From positions 75,552,095-75,616,094 of the forward strand of contig ML679956.1 in assembly GCA_007922225.1 (NCBI GenBank): a stretch of DNA of 64,000 nucleotides. The letters are read 5' to 3'. Positions 12,015 through 22,475 of this stretch are shown in pieces. The stretch's first letter is position 1. Each line of letters begins with the position of its first letter. The stretch is from Emydura subglobosa (Eukaryota > Chordata > Testudines > Chelidae). A program made the position numbers and the translations under genes. The notes under the pieces are model-generated. The model ran no database searches. It was not told the DNA's origin and worked only from the letters and a program-made list of their open reading frames with translations.

Positions 12015-12492
12015 AACGTGAAGCAGTGGATAGGCACTGGACTCAGAGTCGGGAGACCTGGGTTTTATTCCTGGCTCTGCTACAGGTCAGCTCTGTGATC
12101 TTGGTCACATCACTGTCTCTGCCTTGGTTTCCCCTCCCACCCTCTCTTATCTATTTAGACCAGGATTTCTCAACCTGTCGGTTCAAAATCGAGTTGTGAG
12201 AGTCCATCAAAGGGGCGCAATGTCACTCGCACAGATTTGGCCCAGCCACCCCTCTGTCAATATGACAGAGAGGTAGCTGGGCCAAACGTGAGCGAAGCTG
12301 CGACCTGGTTGCAATGGCGGAAGCAGGGAACCAGGCCCAGCCAGCCTCATGGGACCAGAAAGGTTGAGAACCACTGATTTAGACTAAACACTTTGTACCA
12401 GGAACTGTCTTTGTCTATGTATGTACAGCACCTAGCACAATGAGGCTCTGATCTCAGGTAGGACGCTAAGGTGCTACTGCTGTACCAATAAC
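12015..12492 (+). repeat. MIR-like CORE-SINE, split by a MITE
   Basis: The tRNA-like head and body ('gcagtggataggcactgga', 'gagacctgggttttattcc', 'ctgtctctgccttggtttcc') run up to 'atttagac' at 12,160. After the insertion the 3' half resumes: 'tgtacagcacctagcacaat', then 'aggtgctactgctgtacc'. It is nearly full length once the insertion is removed. Confidence 0.8.
12161..12376. mobile_element. hAT-like MITE with perfect 8-bp target duplication
   Basis: The terminal inverted repeats are 'caggatttctcaacct' at the left and 'aggttgagaaccactg' at the right, of the CAG...CTG type typical of hAT/Charlie-like elements. The element is flanked by the identical 8-mer 'atttagac' at 12,153-12,160 and 12,377-12,384, the duplication length expected for hAT transposition. 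Inside is a second palindrome (12,236-12,286, 'tttggcccagc...gctgggccaaa'). It is too short to encode a transposase. Confidence 0.88.
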
Positions 12493-13225
12493 GACCGGCT
12501 AAAGAATGCCAGCTAATGCACAGGTTAGTCTAGCTGTCTGTCGTAGCTCTCCGGCCTTGTTCTGTTCCTGCAGCACCTGTTAACTGGATGTCGATGCAGG
12601 AAGGAATCTAGGCTGGGGCTCAGCACTGTGCCCGTGCCCCCCTTCCTCCCTTGCATACTCACTCGGAAAGCATGAAGCTACGTTCAGAGATCTGTAGCTT
12701 GCCTGTCTATGCTGGAGCCAACATACCCTTCCCTCTGTATCACTGCACTGGAAGGGGCAGGGGCGTGGCCTGGAGAATTCAGGGAAGCTGGGGATCTAGG
12801 GCAATAACAAGGCCACATTCCTGTAGATCTGACGACCACCTACACCTACCTCAGCCACCTCCTCCCTCCCAGGCCTTCCCTCCCATCATCAGCAGCAAAG
12901 TCTGTGTCTGCTGTGCTGATTTAACCCTGGGGGAGTGGGGGTTTACATGGCAGAAAGCACAAGGCGATGCTGATTGCAACAACTTTCAGAGGTTTTTCCA
13001 GCATCTGCTGTGTCCCATGGGAGAGGGCTAGTGCTCATCTCCTCCCACAAGATTGCACCCCCCGTTTGCACAGGGAGGAGCTGGGGTGTGGCTAGATGGT
13101 GGTGTTACTACTACCAAACAGCTTTCCTCTTGACCCATTTCTGCAGAGTTAGCAGGTTCTTCCATGATACGCAGCTGAGAGGATCCCAGGGCCTTAGAAT
13201 GGGTGAGGTTAACCAGATGTGGTAC
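12493..13225. other. No gene recognised
   Basis: There are only chance open frames and no recognisable repeat. Confidence 0.45.
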
Positions 13226-13317
13226 TGTGACAGAGTGGGAATTTTCTGTAATATGTTGTATGAATACTGCGTTTGCCTCAGTTTCCCCTATATGCTGCAT
13301 GGTTAACTAGGCGGTGG
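13226..13317 (+). mobile_element. LTR-like fragment (TGTGACA start)
   Basis: It begins 'tgtgacagagtgggaatttt' and contains 'gcctcagtttcccctat' and 'aactaggcggtggg', a pattern I associate with LTRs of turtle endogenous elements. Only the first ~90 bp is recognisable before a family-B element starts. No coding sequence is present. Confidence 0.5.
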
Positions 13318-13324
13318 GAAAAGT

Positions 13325-13755
13325 AGGCTTGGTCAATATTGTTTCACACCAATGTTTTTTCAGATGGAAAAAGGCCTTTTTCTCAAAAACTGAACTTTTC
13401 ACACAAAATTGTTGACATTTTTGATATTTCCCAGTTTTTGCAAAAGTTTTGGTGACATTTCAAAATTTAAATTTTCATCAAAATCACGTTTGAAATCAGT
13501 ATTGAACATTTGTGTGGATTGAAAATGTGGTTTTTGGTACAAGAAAACTACTCAATAACGATTTTGAATGCAGTTTTCATTTATGGATAATGCAAATGTT
13601 GAATAATGAATTCAAGCATGAATATACTAAAATATCTTTAATCAATAAAATGTTGTGAAAATTTCACAACAGATGGCTCCTATTTGAACCTTGTGAAATG
13701 GAAACAATTTTGAAAATTCCCATGAAACTATGTTTCCATTTTCCAATGGGCTCTA
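13325..13755. mobile_element. AT-rich foldback element, family B
   Basis: It runs from 'taggcttggtcaatattg' to 'gttccattttccaatgggct', with many 'gaaaattt/aaatttc' style inverted segments in between. It is a diverged copy of the family at 4,238-4,861. Confidence 0.5.
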
Positions 13756-14162
13756 ACACCAAGGCAGACACTGAACATTATACATCCTACAAACTTCCTC
13801 CTGAAAATGTATCCAAAATTCTGATGCAAGGGTTGTCTACTTCTCCCATTACTCTGACCATGTCAGTCCATCCCCATCAGATACAGCCATGATGAAACCA
13901 ATATAAGAACCTAGATAGATCCCTCCTTCTCTTCCAGGAACTTCTTCCTACCTCGTTTTTCACCAGGAATCTCTCCACAAGCTTCCCTTGCTCTGTGTCT
14001 TGTAGGTATTTTGGTCTTGTATAACTTAGGCCCTGCCTCAGCCCCCTACTAAAATCAATGAGAAGTTTGCCCATTGGACTGAACCCTTATGCATTTTGTT
14101 ATGTGTAAACAGAATACAGTACAGTCCAAACCAGTAATATAAGCACCTGGTGCTTTAAAAGG
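13756..14162. other. No gene recognised
   Basis: No recognisable exon or repeat was found. Confidence 0.4.
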
Positions 14163-14760
14163 GCCAATTTCACCAAGCTGAAAACAATTAGGAGCCAAAT
14201 TATCTGGGAGAAAGAATTTAAACAGAAAAACGTGACTGATAACTGGGAATTGTTTAATAATGTTTTACTAGATGCCCAAAAAGTCACAATCCCCCAACTG
14301 AGGAAAAAAAGGCTACATTGGTTAAAAAATAGCTGGGCTAAGAGGGGAAGAGGAAGCAGCAATAATTACATGTATAAAAACAAATGGGAAAACAGGGAGG
14401 TTGGTAGCAATGAATACAATTTAGAAGCCAGGGATTGTAGAAAATCGATAAGGAAAGCAAAAGGACAGTAGGAGAATTCCATATCCAGCAGAATTAAGGA
14501 CAATTAGAAGGGAAGTTTTTTTGGTTTTTTTTTAAAGATATATCAGGAACAAAAGCAATCCTAATAATGGCACTTGTCAATTACTACCTAGAAATGGTAG
14601 AGTTGTCAATAATGTAGAAAAGGCAGAAATGTAGTTATAGCATATATTAATGAAGAAGTAGTTTCCATTCCAAACAGTAACTAAGGTGGATGTTAAATAG
14701 CAGGTACTAAAGAAAGATATTTTAAAAATCAGCATGTCTGGGTAACACGGAGAAGAGAAA
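14163..14760 (+). mobile_element. CR1/L3-like LINE fragment, EN-RT linker
   Basis: A frame reading NWELFNNVLLDAQKVTIPQL, then the tail RDCRKSIRKAKGQ, matches the linker between endonuclease and reverse transcriptase in CR1-clade LINEs. It continues as decayed KKKYISGTKAI-like sequence, then an untranslatable remainder near 14,600-14,760. Most of the RT core is deleted before the 3' end at 14,815. Confidence 0.65.
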
Positions 14761-14814
14761 CATGGTGACAAAGGGCTCTCTAATTTAGCAAACAATGGTA
14801 TAACAAGATCCAAT

Positions 14815-15105
14815 GGCTGAAAGTTGAAGCTAGACAAATTCAGACTAGAAATAAGGCACACAATTTTAAACAGTGAAGGTAATTACCCACTGAAACAGCT
14901 TACCAAGGGTTCTCTTGGATTCTCCATCACTGTAAATCTTCAGATCAAGAGTGGATGTTTTTCTAAGAGATATGTTCTAGTAGTTCATCTGCAGCTATTG
15001 CACTTGAAGCAGGAATTAATTCATGGGAGTCCTATGTCCTGTGTTATACAGGAGGTCAGAGTAGATGTTCACAGAGGTCCCTTCTGGCTTTAAAATCTAT
15101 GAGTC
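14815..15105 (+). mobile_element. CR1-clade LINE 3' end
   Basis: It contains 'gttgaagctagacaaattca', 'ggattctccatcactgtaaa', 'gatgtttttctaagagatat' and the terminal 'ggtcccttctggctttaaaa' with 'tctatgagtct'. This is the 3' end of a CR1-like family distinct from the copy at 10,824. Related 3' ends occur at 22,355-22,475, 31,990-32,045, 47,243-47,433 and 59,515-59,595. It is probably the same insertion as the fragment just upstream, with an internal deletion. Confidence 0.8.
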
Positions 15106-15292
15106 TACGAATCTTAGATCGTAAGCTCTTTGGGGTAGGAATTGCTTAATCTAGGTTTCTTATGTGCCATGCAAATCAAAGGGGCTATATGAAGGATATC
15201 CATTAATAAGAACATTACACCTATAAATCCTGAGGCCAAACTCGTACTGAAGTCAATGAGGATATAGATATTGTTAGTAACACTGAGGCCCC

Positions 15293-15550
15293 AACAGAAA
15301 TTAGGGTCCTGTTGTGCTAGGCACTGCGCACACACAGCAGAAGAGATAGTCCCTGCCCAGAAGAGTTTACTATCTAACCAGCCAGGAGAGTTGAAGGAAT
15401 GGAAGAGTTTTATCCTTGTTTAGCAGATGAGGCATAGAAAGATTAAATGCCCTGCTCAAGGTCAAACAGAGTCTGTGGCAGAACTAGGATTAGAATCCAA
15501 ATCTCCTGAGTCCCACGCCAGCACCTTCATGACACAACCGCACTTCCTCT
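15293..15550 (-). repeat. MIR-like CORE-SINE
   Basis: The reverse orientation shows 'tgttgtgctaggcactgcgc', 'agtccctgcccagaagagtt', 'tgctcaaggtcaaacagag' and a head ending 'tcctgagtcccacgccagc'. It is nearly full length. Confidence 0.8.
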
Positions 15551-15552
15551 TT

Positions 15553-15655
15553 TACTCAGTCCTTACTCAACCAAACTCCCACTGACTTGAATAGCATTTT
15601 GCCTAAGTAGGGACTGAATGCCCACTTAATAAACAGTTCAGGATTCGACCCAATC
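15553..15655. repeat. Foldback relic, family F
   Basis: The left arm 'tactcagtccttactcaacc' is answered by 'cctaagtagggactgaatg', then 'cagttcaggattcgaccc'. The centre is 'ctcccactgacttgaa'. It is related to 8,984-9,057. Confidence 0.55.
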
Positions 15656-16003
15656 GTAATAAATTACCACTAGGCAGAATCCTTGCGAGTGCGAAGGCTT
15701 CATTGAAAACACAAAGGGCACAGATCTATTCTCATCGCAACGGGGCATTGTTTTTCTATGTGGTTTTTACAACTGCTGGGCCTTTCAAATATCTGCTTGT
15801 GCAGTGAGTTTTTGCTTTTACTCATTGGCTTCCCCGTTCACCTGTCCTCAGACAAGTTTCAACCTCTTCCTCTGCCTAGCTGGAAGCTGGCAAGGTTTTT
15901 TGTTCAAGCGTGGAAACATGAGTGCACACACCGCATTGAAACAAGCCATTCCGGAGAATGAGTAGTAATAAAAAGCAGAAAAGAAGAGAAAAAAAATCCA
16001 GCT
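15656..16003. other. No gene recognised
   Basis: Nothing assignable was seen. Confidence 0.4.
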
Positions 16004-16150
16004 GTGAAAACAAAGATTAAAAACCTCAGATCCTACAATATTAATACCTTGGCCTTAGTGCGGAAATGTAGCAAGAACATCAGTGGAGGTCAATTTTCCC
16101 CCCTTTCAACAATATAGAAATTTTTTCATGAATGAACATTTATAAGGCGG
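16004..16150. repeat. Left arm of a large inverted repeat
   Basis: Reading from 'gtgaaaacaaagatt' to 'acatttataaggcgg', this segment is the inverted copy of 16,797-16,930, with good identity across the whole arm apart from small gaps. Shared blocks include 'atcctacaatatta' and 'tttcaacaatat'. About 650 bp separate the arms. No known family was recognised. Confidence 0.8.
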
Positions 16151-16695
16151 AAGGAAGAGAGATGGGGGGGCTGCCGGCCAGGGGTGGGGGTGGGGCGGAA
16201 ACCAGTCAACCCTTCCCAAGCTGTTTAAGATTTGTGATGCTTTTGCAACTCACTGCGGGACAGTGAAATGGGGCTGGGGCACAGGTACTATGGGGCTGGG
16301 GGCCAGTATGCAACTCTAAAACACAGAGAGAGCCAAGGTTCTCCATCTGTTTCATGCTGTGGACCAGGCCGTCAGGCAGAATCCTCTCAAGACATACCCA
16401 GGTCCACACACACACAAAGGTGCAGGCTAATAATGTGTTATGAGCAGAGTTGGAGCAGCTAACAGCTTGTACACCCCCAGCATGGCTTGCATTAAACTTC
16501 ACTATTGGCAGTGCAGCCTTCCTGGACTCCAACCGATTCATGGCTTTAAAGGGACACACTGGTCACCTCTCTTTACAGTCCCCGACCCCCACGCTTCTCC
16601 TGCGGCTGCTCTGGGGTGTGAGTTGCGTGAAAAAGCAATATTAGTTTGGTATTCTGGAGAAAAACTGACTGTCATCCTAGTGAGCGCGTGTGTGC
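16151..16695. other. Spacer of the inverted repeat; no gene recognised
   Basis: It has a G-rich start near 16,161-16,197 and several short open frames on both strands. No motif was recognised. Confidence 0.4.
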
Positions 16696-16762
16696 TATGC
16701 CTAGGGCACTGGGAACCCAATCCTCACTGGGGTCTTTAAGTGCTACTGTGATACAAATAAAT
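16696..16762 (+). repeat. MIR-like SINE tail
   Basis: The segment 'gcctagggcactgggaaccc' followed by 'taagtgctactgtgatacaa' matches the 3' end of MIR-like SINEs. It lies inside the spacer of the large inverted repeat. Confidence 0.5.
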
Positions 16763-16796
16763 CAAACAACAGTCTCTCTTTCATACCATGGCTGCT

Positions 16797-16930
16797 CCCG
16801 CCTTATACATGTACATTCGTGAAAAAATTCCCATATTGTTGAAAGGGGGAAAAACTGGCCTCCACTGGTGTTCTTGCTAAGGCCAAGGTTTTAGCATTGT
16901 AGGATCTCTGTTTTTAATCTGTGTTTTCAC
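16797..16930. repeat. Right arm of a large inverted repeat
   Basis: Reading from 'cccgccttatacatgt' to 'atctgtgttttcac', this is the reverse complement of 16,004-16,150. It lacks about 13 bp that the left arm has near 'cggaaatgtagca'. Confidence 0.8.
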
Positions 16931-17930
16931 AATGCATCGTGTATCAGTGCTGTTAACTTCCTGCCCCTGGGGGATCAGATTTTAGTACCAAATCCTGCTC
17001 TCATCTCCCCCACTCCTCTTGCTGATTGTTTTGTCCTCAGGCACCCTAGCTACCCACTTCCAATTTTGGTGTCGTCTGCAAATTTGATCAGAGTTGAATT
17101 TACACCAAAGAAGCAGCAGATAAATAAAAGCCTGAAGAAACTAGTTTTACTTTAGTTTGTTACGAAAAGCTCCTAGGAAACCTAAAGAAGCGTGGATCAG
17201 GCAACAGCTAGCAGAAAGTGTCTCTGGGCCAGCTGGCATGACTCAACAGAGCTCCATTCCTTTCAATGGAACAATGCAGATTTACATCAGCTGAGGATCC
17301 GGCTCTTTGAAGACTGATGGGTGCTTTGCTGTTACGGAAGCTACGTGGAAGTTCATGGTGGAGAGCAAAGGTTTGAAAACTTCTGCAGCAGAGAGATTCA
17401 CCCTGAGCAGGGAGGGGAGGATAAAGATGATGGGGGAGGAAGTTTTTGAAAATCCAATCTTTGGTTCTTTCTCCACTAACTTTCCAACTCATCCTTCCTT
17501 TAGATTGCTCATACAAAAAACCTTAGCACAATCCATGTTTCTCTGGATCATGAAGAAGGAAGAATGGACCCCCTAAGGATGTCGTGTTTTATCACTCCCC
17601 TTAGATAAAAAAACTACACTGTTCTGCAGTAATAATACAAAATGTGACAATTCAGGCAATATTTTGGACCAATGATGTAGAACACCCTGGGACTTTTTTT
17701 TATATAAAGCCCTTGGGTAGTTAGAAACAGCATACACCCAAGTCCCACATCATAAGCACTTCACAGAGCAGTGATTGCTGTATTGGGTATCATAGCACCT
17801 GCGTGCTTCATCTTCATGCACTTACAGTGACTGCTTCGCCTTTCATTCATTTGCTACAGTAAAAACTATATGGAAGTATTAAAAACCCCAGTAATGTAAC
17901 AGCCTGTCCCTGTTATAGCACTTTCCAAGT
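16931..17930. other. No gene recognised; small relics
   Basis: At 17,060-17,090 the minus strand encodes IKFADDTKIG, the CR1-type RT catalytic motif. It is a very short LINE remnant. At 17,248-17,307 a family-G-like relic reads 'gatttacatcagctgaggat'. The rest is unassigned. Confidence 0.5.
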
Positions 17931-18235
17931 GAGGAGCTCAAAATGTTTTACAGACATTAATGAATTAAGCCCTAAAATGCTTCATAAAGAGGGAGGTAAA
18001 TATTATCCCCATTTTACAGATGAAGAAGCAGAGACAAAGGGTGAAATCTGACCCCACTGAAGTCAATGGGAGTTTTGACCACTGACAATATCATCGATGC
18101 CAGGATTTCACCCAGTGTATAAATGATTTTCCCAAGGTCTGGCAGGAAGTCAGGCATAGAACCAGGTTTAGAACCCAGGTCTTCTGAAATGCAGGCTTGT
18201 GCTTTAACTACTAGACCAGGCTCCCTTTATATTAC
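17925..18235 (-). repeat. MIR-like CORE-SINE, interrupted
   Basis: The reverse orientation contains 'aatattatccccattttaca', 'tttcccaaggtctggc' and the head 'actactagaccaggctcc'. A 75-bp palindromic element interrupts it at 18,039-18,113. Confidence 0.8.
18039..18113. mobile_element. 75-bp palindromic MITE-like insertion
   Basis: The termini 'gggtgaaatc' and 'ggatttcaccc' are inverted repeats, with 'actgaagtcaatgggagttt' between them. It interrupts the body of the MIR-like SINE, so it is younger than that SINE. No convincing target duplication was seen. Confidence 0.7.
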
Positions 18236-18249
18236 GTATTATTGTATAT

Positions 18250-18520
18250 TAAGGTAGCCCCTAAAGGCTCCAACCAAGAGCCTGGCCCTATCATGCTAGG
18301 CGCTGTGCAGACAGAGAATGAGAGACCATCACTGTCCCAAAGAGCTTACGATCTAACTAGACGTGATGGAAGATGGGTGGGAGAAATAGAGGGCTACAGT
18401 CCCCATTGCACAGAAGGGAAACTGAGGCACGCTGCTCAACAGTGGCTAAATGACTTGCCCAAGGTCACACTGGAAGGCTGTGGCAGAGAAGGGACTTGAA
18501 AGCAGATCTTTTGACCTCCC
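18250..18520 (-). repeat. MIR-like CORE-SINE
   Basis: It contains 'tatcatgctaggcgctgtgc', 'caaagagcttacgatctaac', 'cttgcccaaggtcacactgg' and a diverged head. It lies directly after another copy in the same orientation. Confidence 0.8.
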
Positions 18521-19059
18521 AGTGCCACCAAAAAATATTTTTATTAAAGCAGCTACAGCTAACCTACCCAGTTTGTAATTCTGTGTACCACACTGAGACG
18601 CTCCATTGCTTATCCCCTACCCACTGCATAGCTTTGCTCTCCCAGTAAGGGTAGTTTTATTGAATGCCACTTGTGACCAAGGCTGCTCCTGCTTCCTCTG
18701 TCTGGCCATCTCTGCTTGAATCCAGGTCTCCCTGAGAGCCCTAACTACCTATTTAGTGTACTTCCAAAAACCTGTGCATCATCCCATACTACCCTAATCT
18801 CACCTACACCTAAAGGCAATAGTGGGAGTGAAACCAAGAGCTTCAGTTCTCAACCCAGTTCTCTTGGGAACTGAGGCAGACCAGCGTTCAGCACAGCTCA
18901 GCGTGGGTGGAAGGAGCAGTCAGAATTTAGTAGGGCTTCCAGGGGAACAAGAGAGTGGGGCCTTGCGTATCACGTTGTCTTTGCTCACTGATTCACGTGG
19001 GCATTCTACTGGGGTCCTTCCAGATGTGCCGTTGGTAAAGATACTCTGCGTTTCTGCTC
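18521..19059. other. No gene recognised
   Basis: Nothing assignable was seen; open frames reach 93 codons with no motif. Confidence 0.4.
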
Positions 19060-19200
19060 CCCCTCCATCTCAGGGTCGCAAAGGGCTTTACAGACACGAA
19101 TGAATTCAGCCTCGCACGTCCCCGCGGGGTTGTTAAATCCCCATTTTACAGAGGAGGAAACGCAGGGACAGATGTTGAGTGACATGCCCTAAGTCACACA
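19060..19200 (-). repeat. MIR-like SINE fragment
   Basis: It contains 'gtcgcaaagggctttacaga', 'aaatccccattttacagagg' and 'ccctaagtcacacacag' in reverse orientation. Confidence 0.7.
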
Positions 19201-19214
19201 CAGCATGGGCAGAC

Positions 19215-19460
19215 TCTTAATAGTGGTCCCAGCAAACATCAGAGCCACGATGTGCTTAGTGCTGTACAGACGCACAATAAGGGACGGGCCCTACCCCAAA
19301 GGAGCTTATGATCTAAACTGACAGGACACTGGGTAGGTGAGGAAACTGAAGGACATCGAGGTGAGGAGCTGTGCTAAAAGAGACCGCGGCCAGGCGGGGA
19401 GCAGAAACCAGGTTTCAAGGCCCAGTCCAGCACCTTATCCATTAGACCAGACTCTTGTAT
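19215..19460 (-). repeat. MIR-like CORE-SINE
   Basis: It contains 'tgcttagtgctgtacagacg', 'aaaggagcttatgatctaaa', then a diverged middle, and a head ending 'accttatccattagaccaga'. It is the fourth same-strand copy within 1.6 kb. Confidence 0.7.
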
Positions 19461-21651
19461 CTGCTGCCAGTTTTTCACCAGTGTTCTCCCAATGACATCA
19501 GTGGAGTTGTTCCCAATTCTCACCGGTGTATTTTGTCCACCCCCCTCAATCCCGAACTCCCCATCTCCTTTTCCGTCTCCTCTCTTGGGTGAGGAACTTG
19601 GATGCCGGCCAGCCTTGCCCTTCAGCCCCTGCTCCCCGAATGAGTGCACCTCTGGCCCGCTACACCGGCACAAAGTTGCTGCCCGGTGAATTCTCTTCTC
19701 TCGGGTGGGAGACGCCTCCTCAGCTGCAGCTGTTTCTCTTCTTCTGTCCCTGTTCTTGACACAGATTTTCTGTTTGCTTTTACTTTCCGTAGTCTTGCCC
19801 TTATCCTGGGCGCTGAGCTCTCCCCACGGCACACCGCCATCTCAGCTCCACCTCCACCAAGGCCCTGACGCCCACACCTTGAACTCCTCATCGTGGTTAA
19901 CGCAGGTCCCTTCCTGTGGCCTCCCCAAGACTCAGTTCTCCAGATGTCAGTTGGTGCAGAGCACTGGTGCAAAGGAAAGCAACCACAACCCCTCCTTCCT
20001 CAGATACCTCTGACCATGTGAGGAGCCAGTTCACAGCTGGTCACCGTTATTGCCCTCTCTCTTTCCCAAATCTGAGAGTTGTTCTTCATTCCACTCCTCT
20101 AATTCAGATCTCCACTGCGTCCCCCCACACAATCTCACCACTCTGGTGCAAGGGCTGCAGATCCTGCCGTCTAGAAGGGCCTCCAGCTCCATTTTGCTCC
20201 ATCACTTCATCTCCATCCCCTTGTAAAATGGAGTTGTGAAAGCATGTTTTCTCTGCCTCCCCCCCCCCCCACATTGTTACTTTCTGCTTCTCGTTTAACT
20301 GACCATTTACAACGTCCAAGAAACATTTTCCAAAGCCCAACGGAAAATTAACGAATCAGTAGAACAGCACCATTGTCGTTGCTTTTGAGAATGGGGATTT
20401 CATTTCCTGCCTGCATCTGCCAGCCCCCCCCCCTTCCATGCATGAAGAGAGAAAAACCTAAAGCATTTCAGACACTAAATCACATTGTCTGACTCGTAGT
20501 GTGGGCAGTTCAACTACACCTAGTTCCAGCTATTGAAAAGAAGGCAGTCTTCTCCATCCCACGGGAACTGACCCGTTAATTGTAGCCCGTGCTTGGGGAA
20601 GTTATGATGACATACGAATATTATTGCCTATTAGTTCTTTCCAGTATTATTTTGCTGAGACTGGAATTCCAAATGACAGGGAGTGGGGGGTGGAGGCTCA
20701 GGGGATTGATGAGGGGCTATAAAGACTCTCTCCTCAGTAGAGAGGCCAAGGATTAGATGGGGATGGAGAATAAGCCACTGTTTCACCCCCAAAAGCACTT
20801 CAGCCTCTGTCTGTACATACGTAATTAGTTAATTAACTGGAAGCGCACAAGTAGATGGTGCTAAAGAAGATGAAGCACTGTGGATGGGTTTTGTAAGACC
20901 AGTAAAGTTGGTCATGATTGTGCGATTGGCTTCCTTTATGCAGCTCTTTGCAACAGCTTTTAACCAAGTCAGCATGTCCCATACACGTGCATGATCTATC
21001 AGCTGGTGAACCACTCAGGTGCCCTATCTGACTCCAATGCCACAAAACCAAGGAAGATTAGGAACAACCTAACTGCGCTCTCCCCACTCCCTGCTCGGAA
21101 AAAATTCCAATGTACAATTGCTTAATGAGGATCATCTGCCTTTGCACTAGGCCTAGGGATTGTCAGCTCGCTAATCGTTCACGTACATCCGTGCAAACGA
21201 CCTCCATTAAACCATGGAAAGAACGCCAGTCCAAAGCCTCTGCTCACTTCTTTAACAGGGTGCAAAACACGTCTTGCATCCCTGCTCTGATTTTGCAACA
21301 TTGATTCCCTGCTCCAGTTGCAAAGTTGGCACACAAGAAGGTGACTCCTGGATTCCTTTCAGTGAATGACGCTGGGGTCTCATCACACACAATGGGACGC
21401 CACCTTCCTGGCTGCCAGCAGTAGCACATTCCTGTGTCCTCCAACCCTTCAGACAATCCCTGCCTATACTGAAAATATTTATTTTGGCCTGTTCCTTGGA
21501 ACTCCCATTACGAGGATCCATGAGAGGGTGGACTCTTCAATTGTAACGCCTGTCTCCACCCTAGTACATTACTCAGACAAAGTCGCACCAGCCAAAACCC
21601 CACCTCACTGTATATAGCAGCAAATGCTATTTTTTCCTTTGCATACCACAG
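19461..21651. other. No gene recognised
   Basis: The first 600 bp is GC- and pyrimidine-rich with overlapping open frames on both strands, up to 152 codons. They have low-complexity Pro/Ser/Arg content and look like composition artefacts. C-runs occur near 20,261 and 20,426. Confidence 0.45.
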
Positions 21652-21676
21652 CTAATCCAGCCCAAAGCTGGATTAG
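21652..21676. repeat. Perfect short hairpin
   Basis: 'ctaatccagc' and 'gctggattag' are a perfect 10-bp inverted repeat around a 5-nt loop. It may be the core of an old foldback element. Confidence 0.6.
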
Positions 21677-21904
21677 TAAGACCCAAATCCCCCTAAAACA
21701 GAGGGTCAGCTTCTCCATGACACCGGTATAAACTCGGAGTCACTCCACTGATGTCAGTAAAGGGATTCTGGATAAGAGCTGGGTGGGAAATGGTTTTCCC
21801 GTCCCATGACCTTTTTTGAGATTTCAAAAACTTTCCCATTCTGCATTAGGACAAAATCCAAGGTCTTTCAAAAAAAAATTCACAAGAAGACTGGAAGAGA
21901 AAGC

Positions 21905-22000
21905 CCCGTCCCAGGATAGCCTGGTGGTTAGGGCACTCACATGGGATGCAGAGACACACATTCAAGTCCCTGCATCTCCCACAACCTATGAGGGCCTGAA
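21905..22000 (+). repeat. tRNA-like foldback element, left half
   Basis: 'gatagcctggtggttagggc', then 'acattcaagtccctgc', resemble the A- and B-box regions of a tRNA. The following inverted half, present at 22,240-22,340, is not recognisable here. It is a repeat and not a functional tRNA gene: no intact cloverleaf could be drawn. Confidence 0.5.
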
Positions 22001-22239
22001 TTCTCAGGCTATGGAGTCCATCTCTTTCTCTCTGGCCCAGTGGATATGTAAATTATTTATACACCGTAGAACAGCTAAGACTGAGAGATCCCCATCCCAT
22101 AACAGCCCATTGTTTGGTCATTAGGGCACTCACCCAGGATGTCTTACTTGAGTAACCTTCACCTGTGAATCATAGTAAACTCAATGCACACTAATAAATG
22201 GGATCTCACAACAACCCTTCTGATCCTTGCCTTAAAGAA

Positions 22240-22340
22240 GCAACATAGCCCACTGGTTAGAGCACTGCAAGAGACCAGGTTCGTGTCTCTGCTCCGAAGC
22301 AGGGACTTGATCCTGCGTCTCCTACATCCCAGGTAAGGAG
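22240..22340. repeat. tRNA-like foldback element, both halves
   Basis: The left half, with 'cccactggttagagcactgc' and 'accaggttcgtgtctctgct', is followed by the inverse form 'gcagggacttgatcctgcgt' and 'ctcctacatcccagg'. The two halves are inverted copies of one tRNA-like sequence. Confidence 0.6.
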
Positions 22341-22354
22341 CCTACCTGCCAGAT

Positions 22355-22475
22355 TATTGACATTTTCTAATAGAGCTGCTCTAGTAATTGTTTCGGGGAA
22401 GTTCCATGGCCTATGTCATGCAGGACATTAGATTAGCTGGTCAGAACGGTCCCTTCTGGCCTTGGAATCTCATCT
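22355..22475 (+). mobile_element. CR1-clade LINE 3' end
   Basis: It contains 'gagctgctctagtaattgtt', 'ggaagttccatggcctatgt' and 'ggtcccttctggccttggaa'. Only the extreme 3' UTR is present. Confidence 0.8.

Noticed and set aside
19374..19832. 152-codon minus-strand open frame
   Set aside because: Partly overlaps a MIR-like SINE and a GC-rich stretch. Low-complexity composition.
21905..22000. Possible tRNA gene
   Set aside because: B-box-like sequence is present, but no acceptor stem or complete cloverleaf can be drawn. It matches a repeated tRNA-like element nearby.
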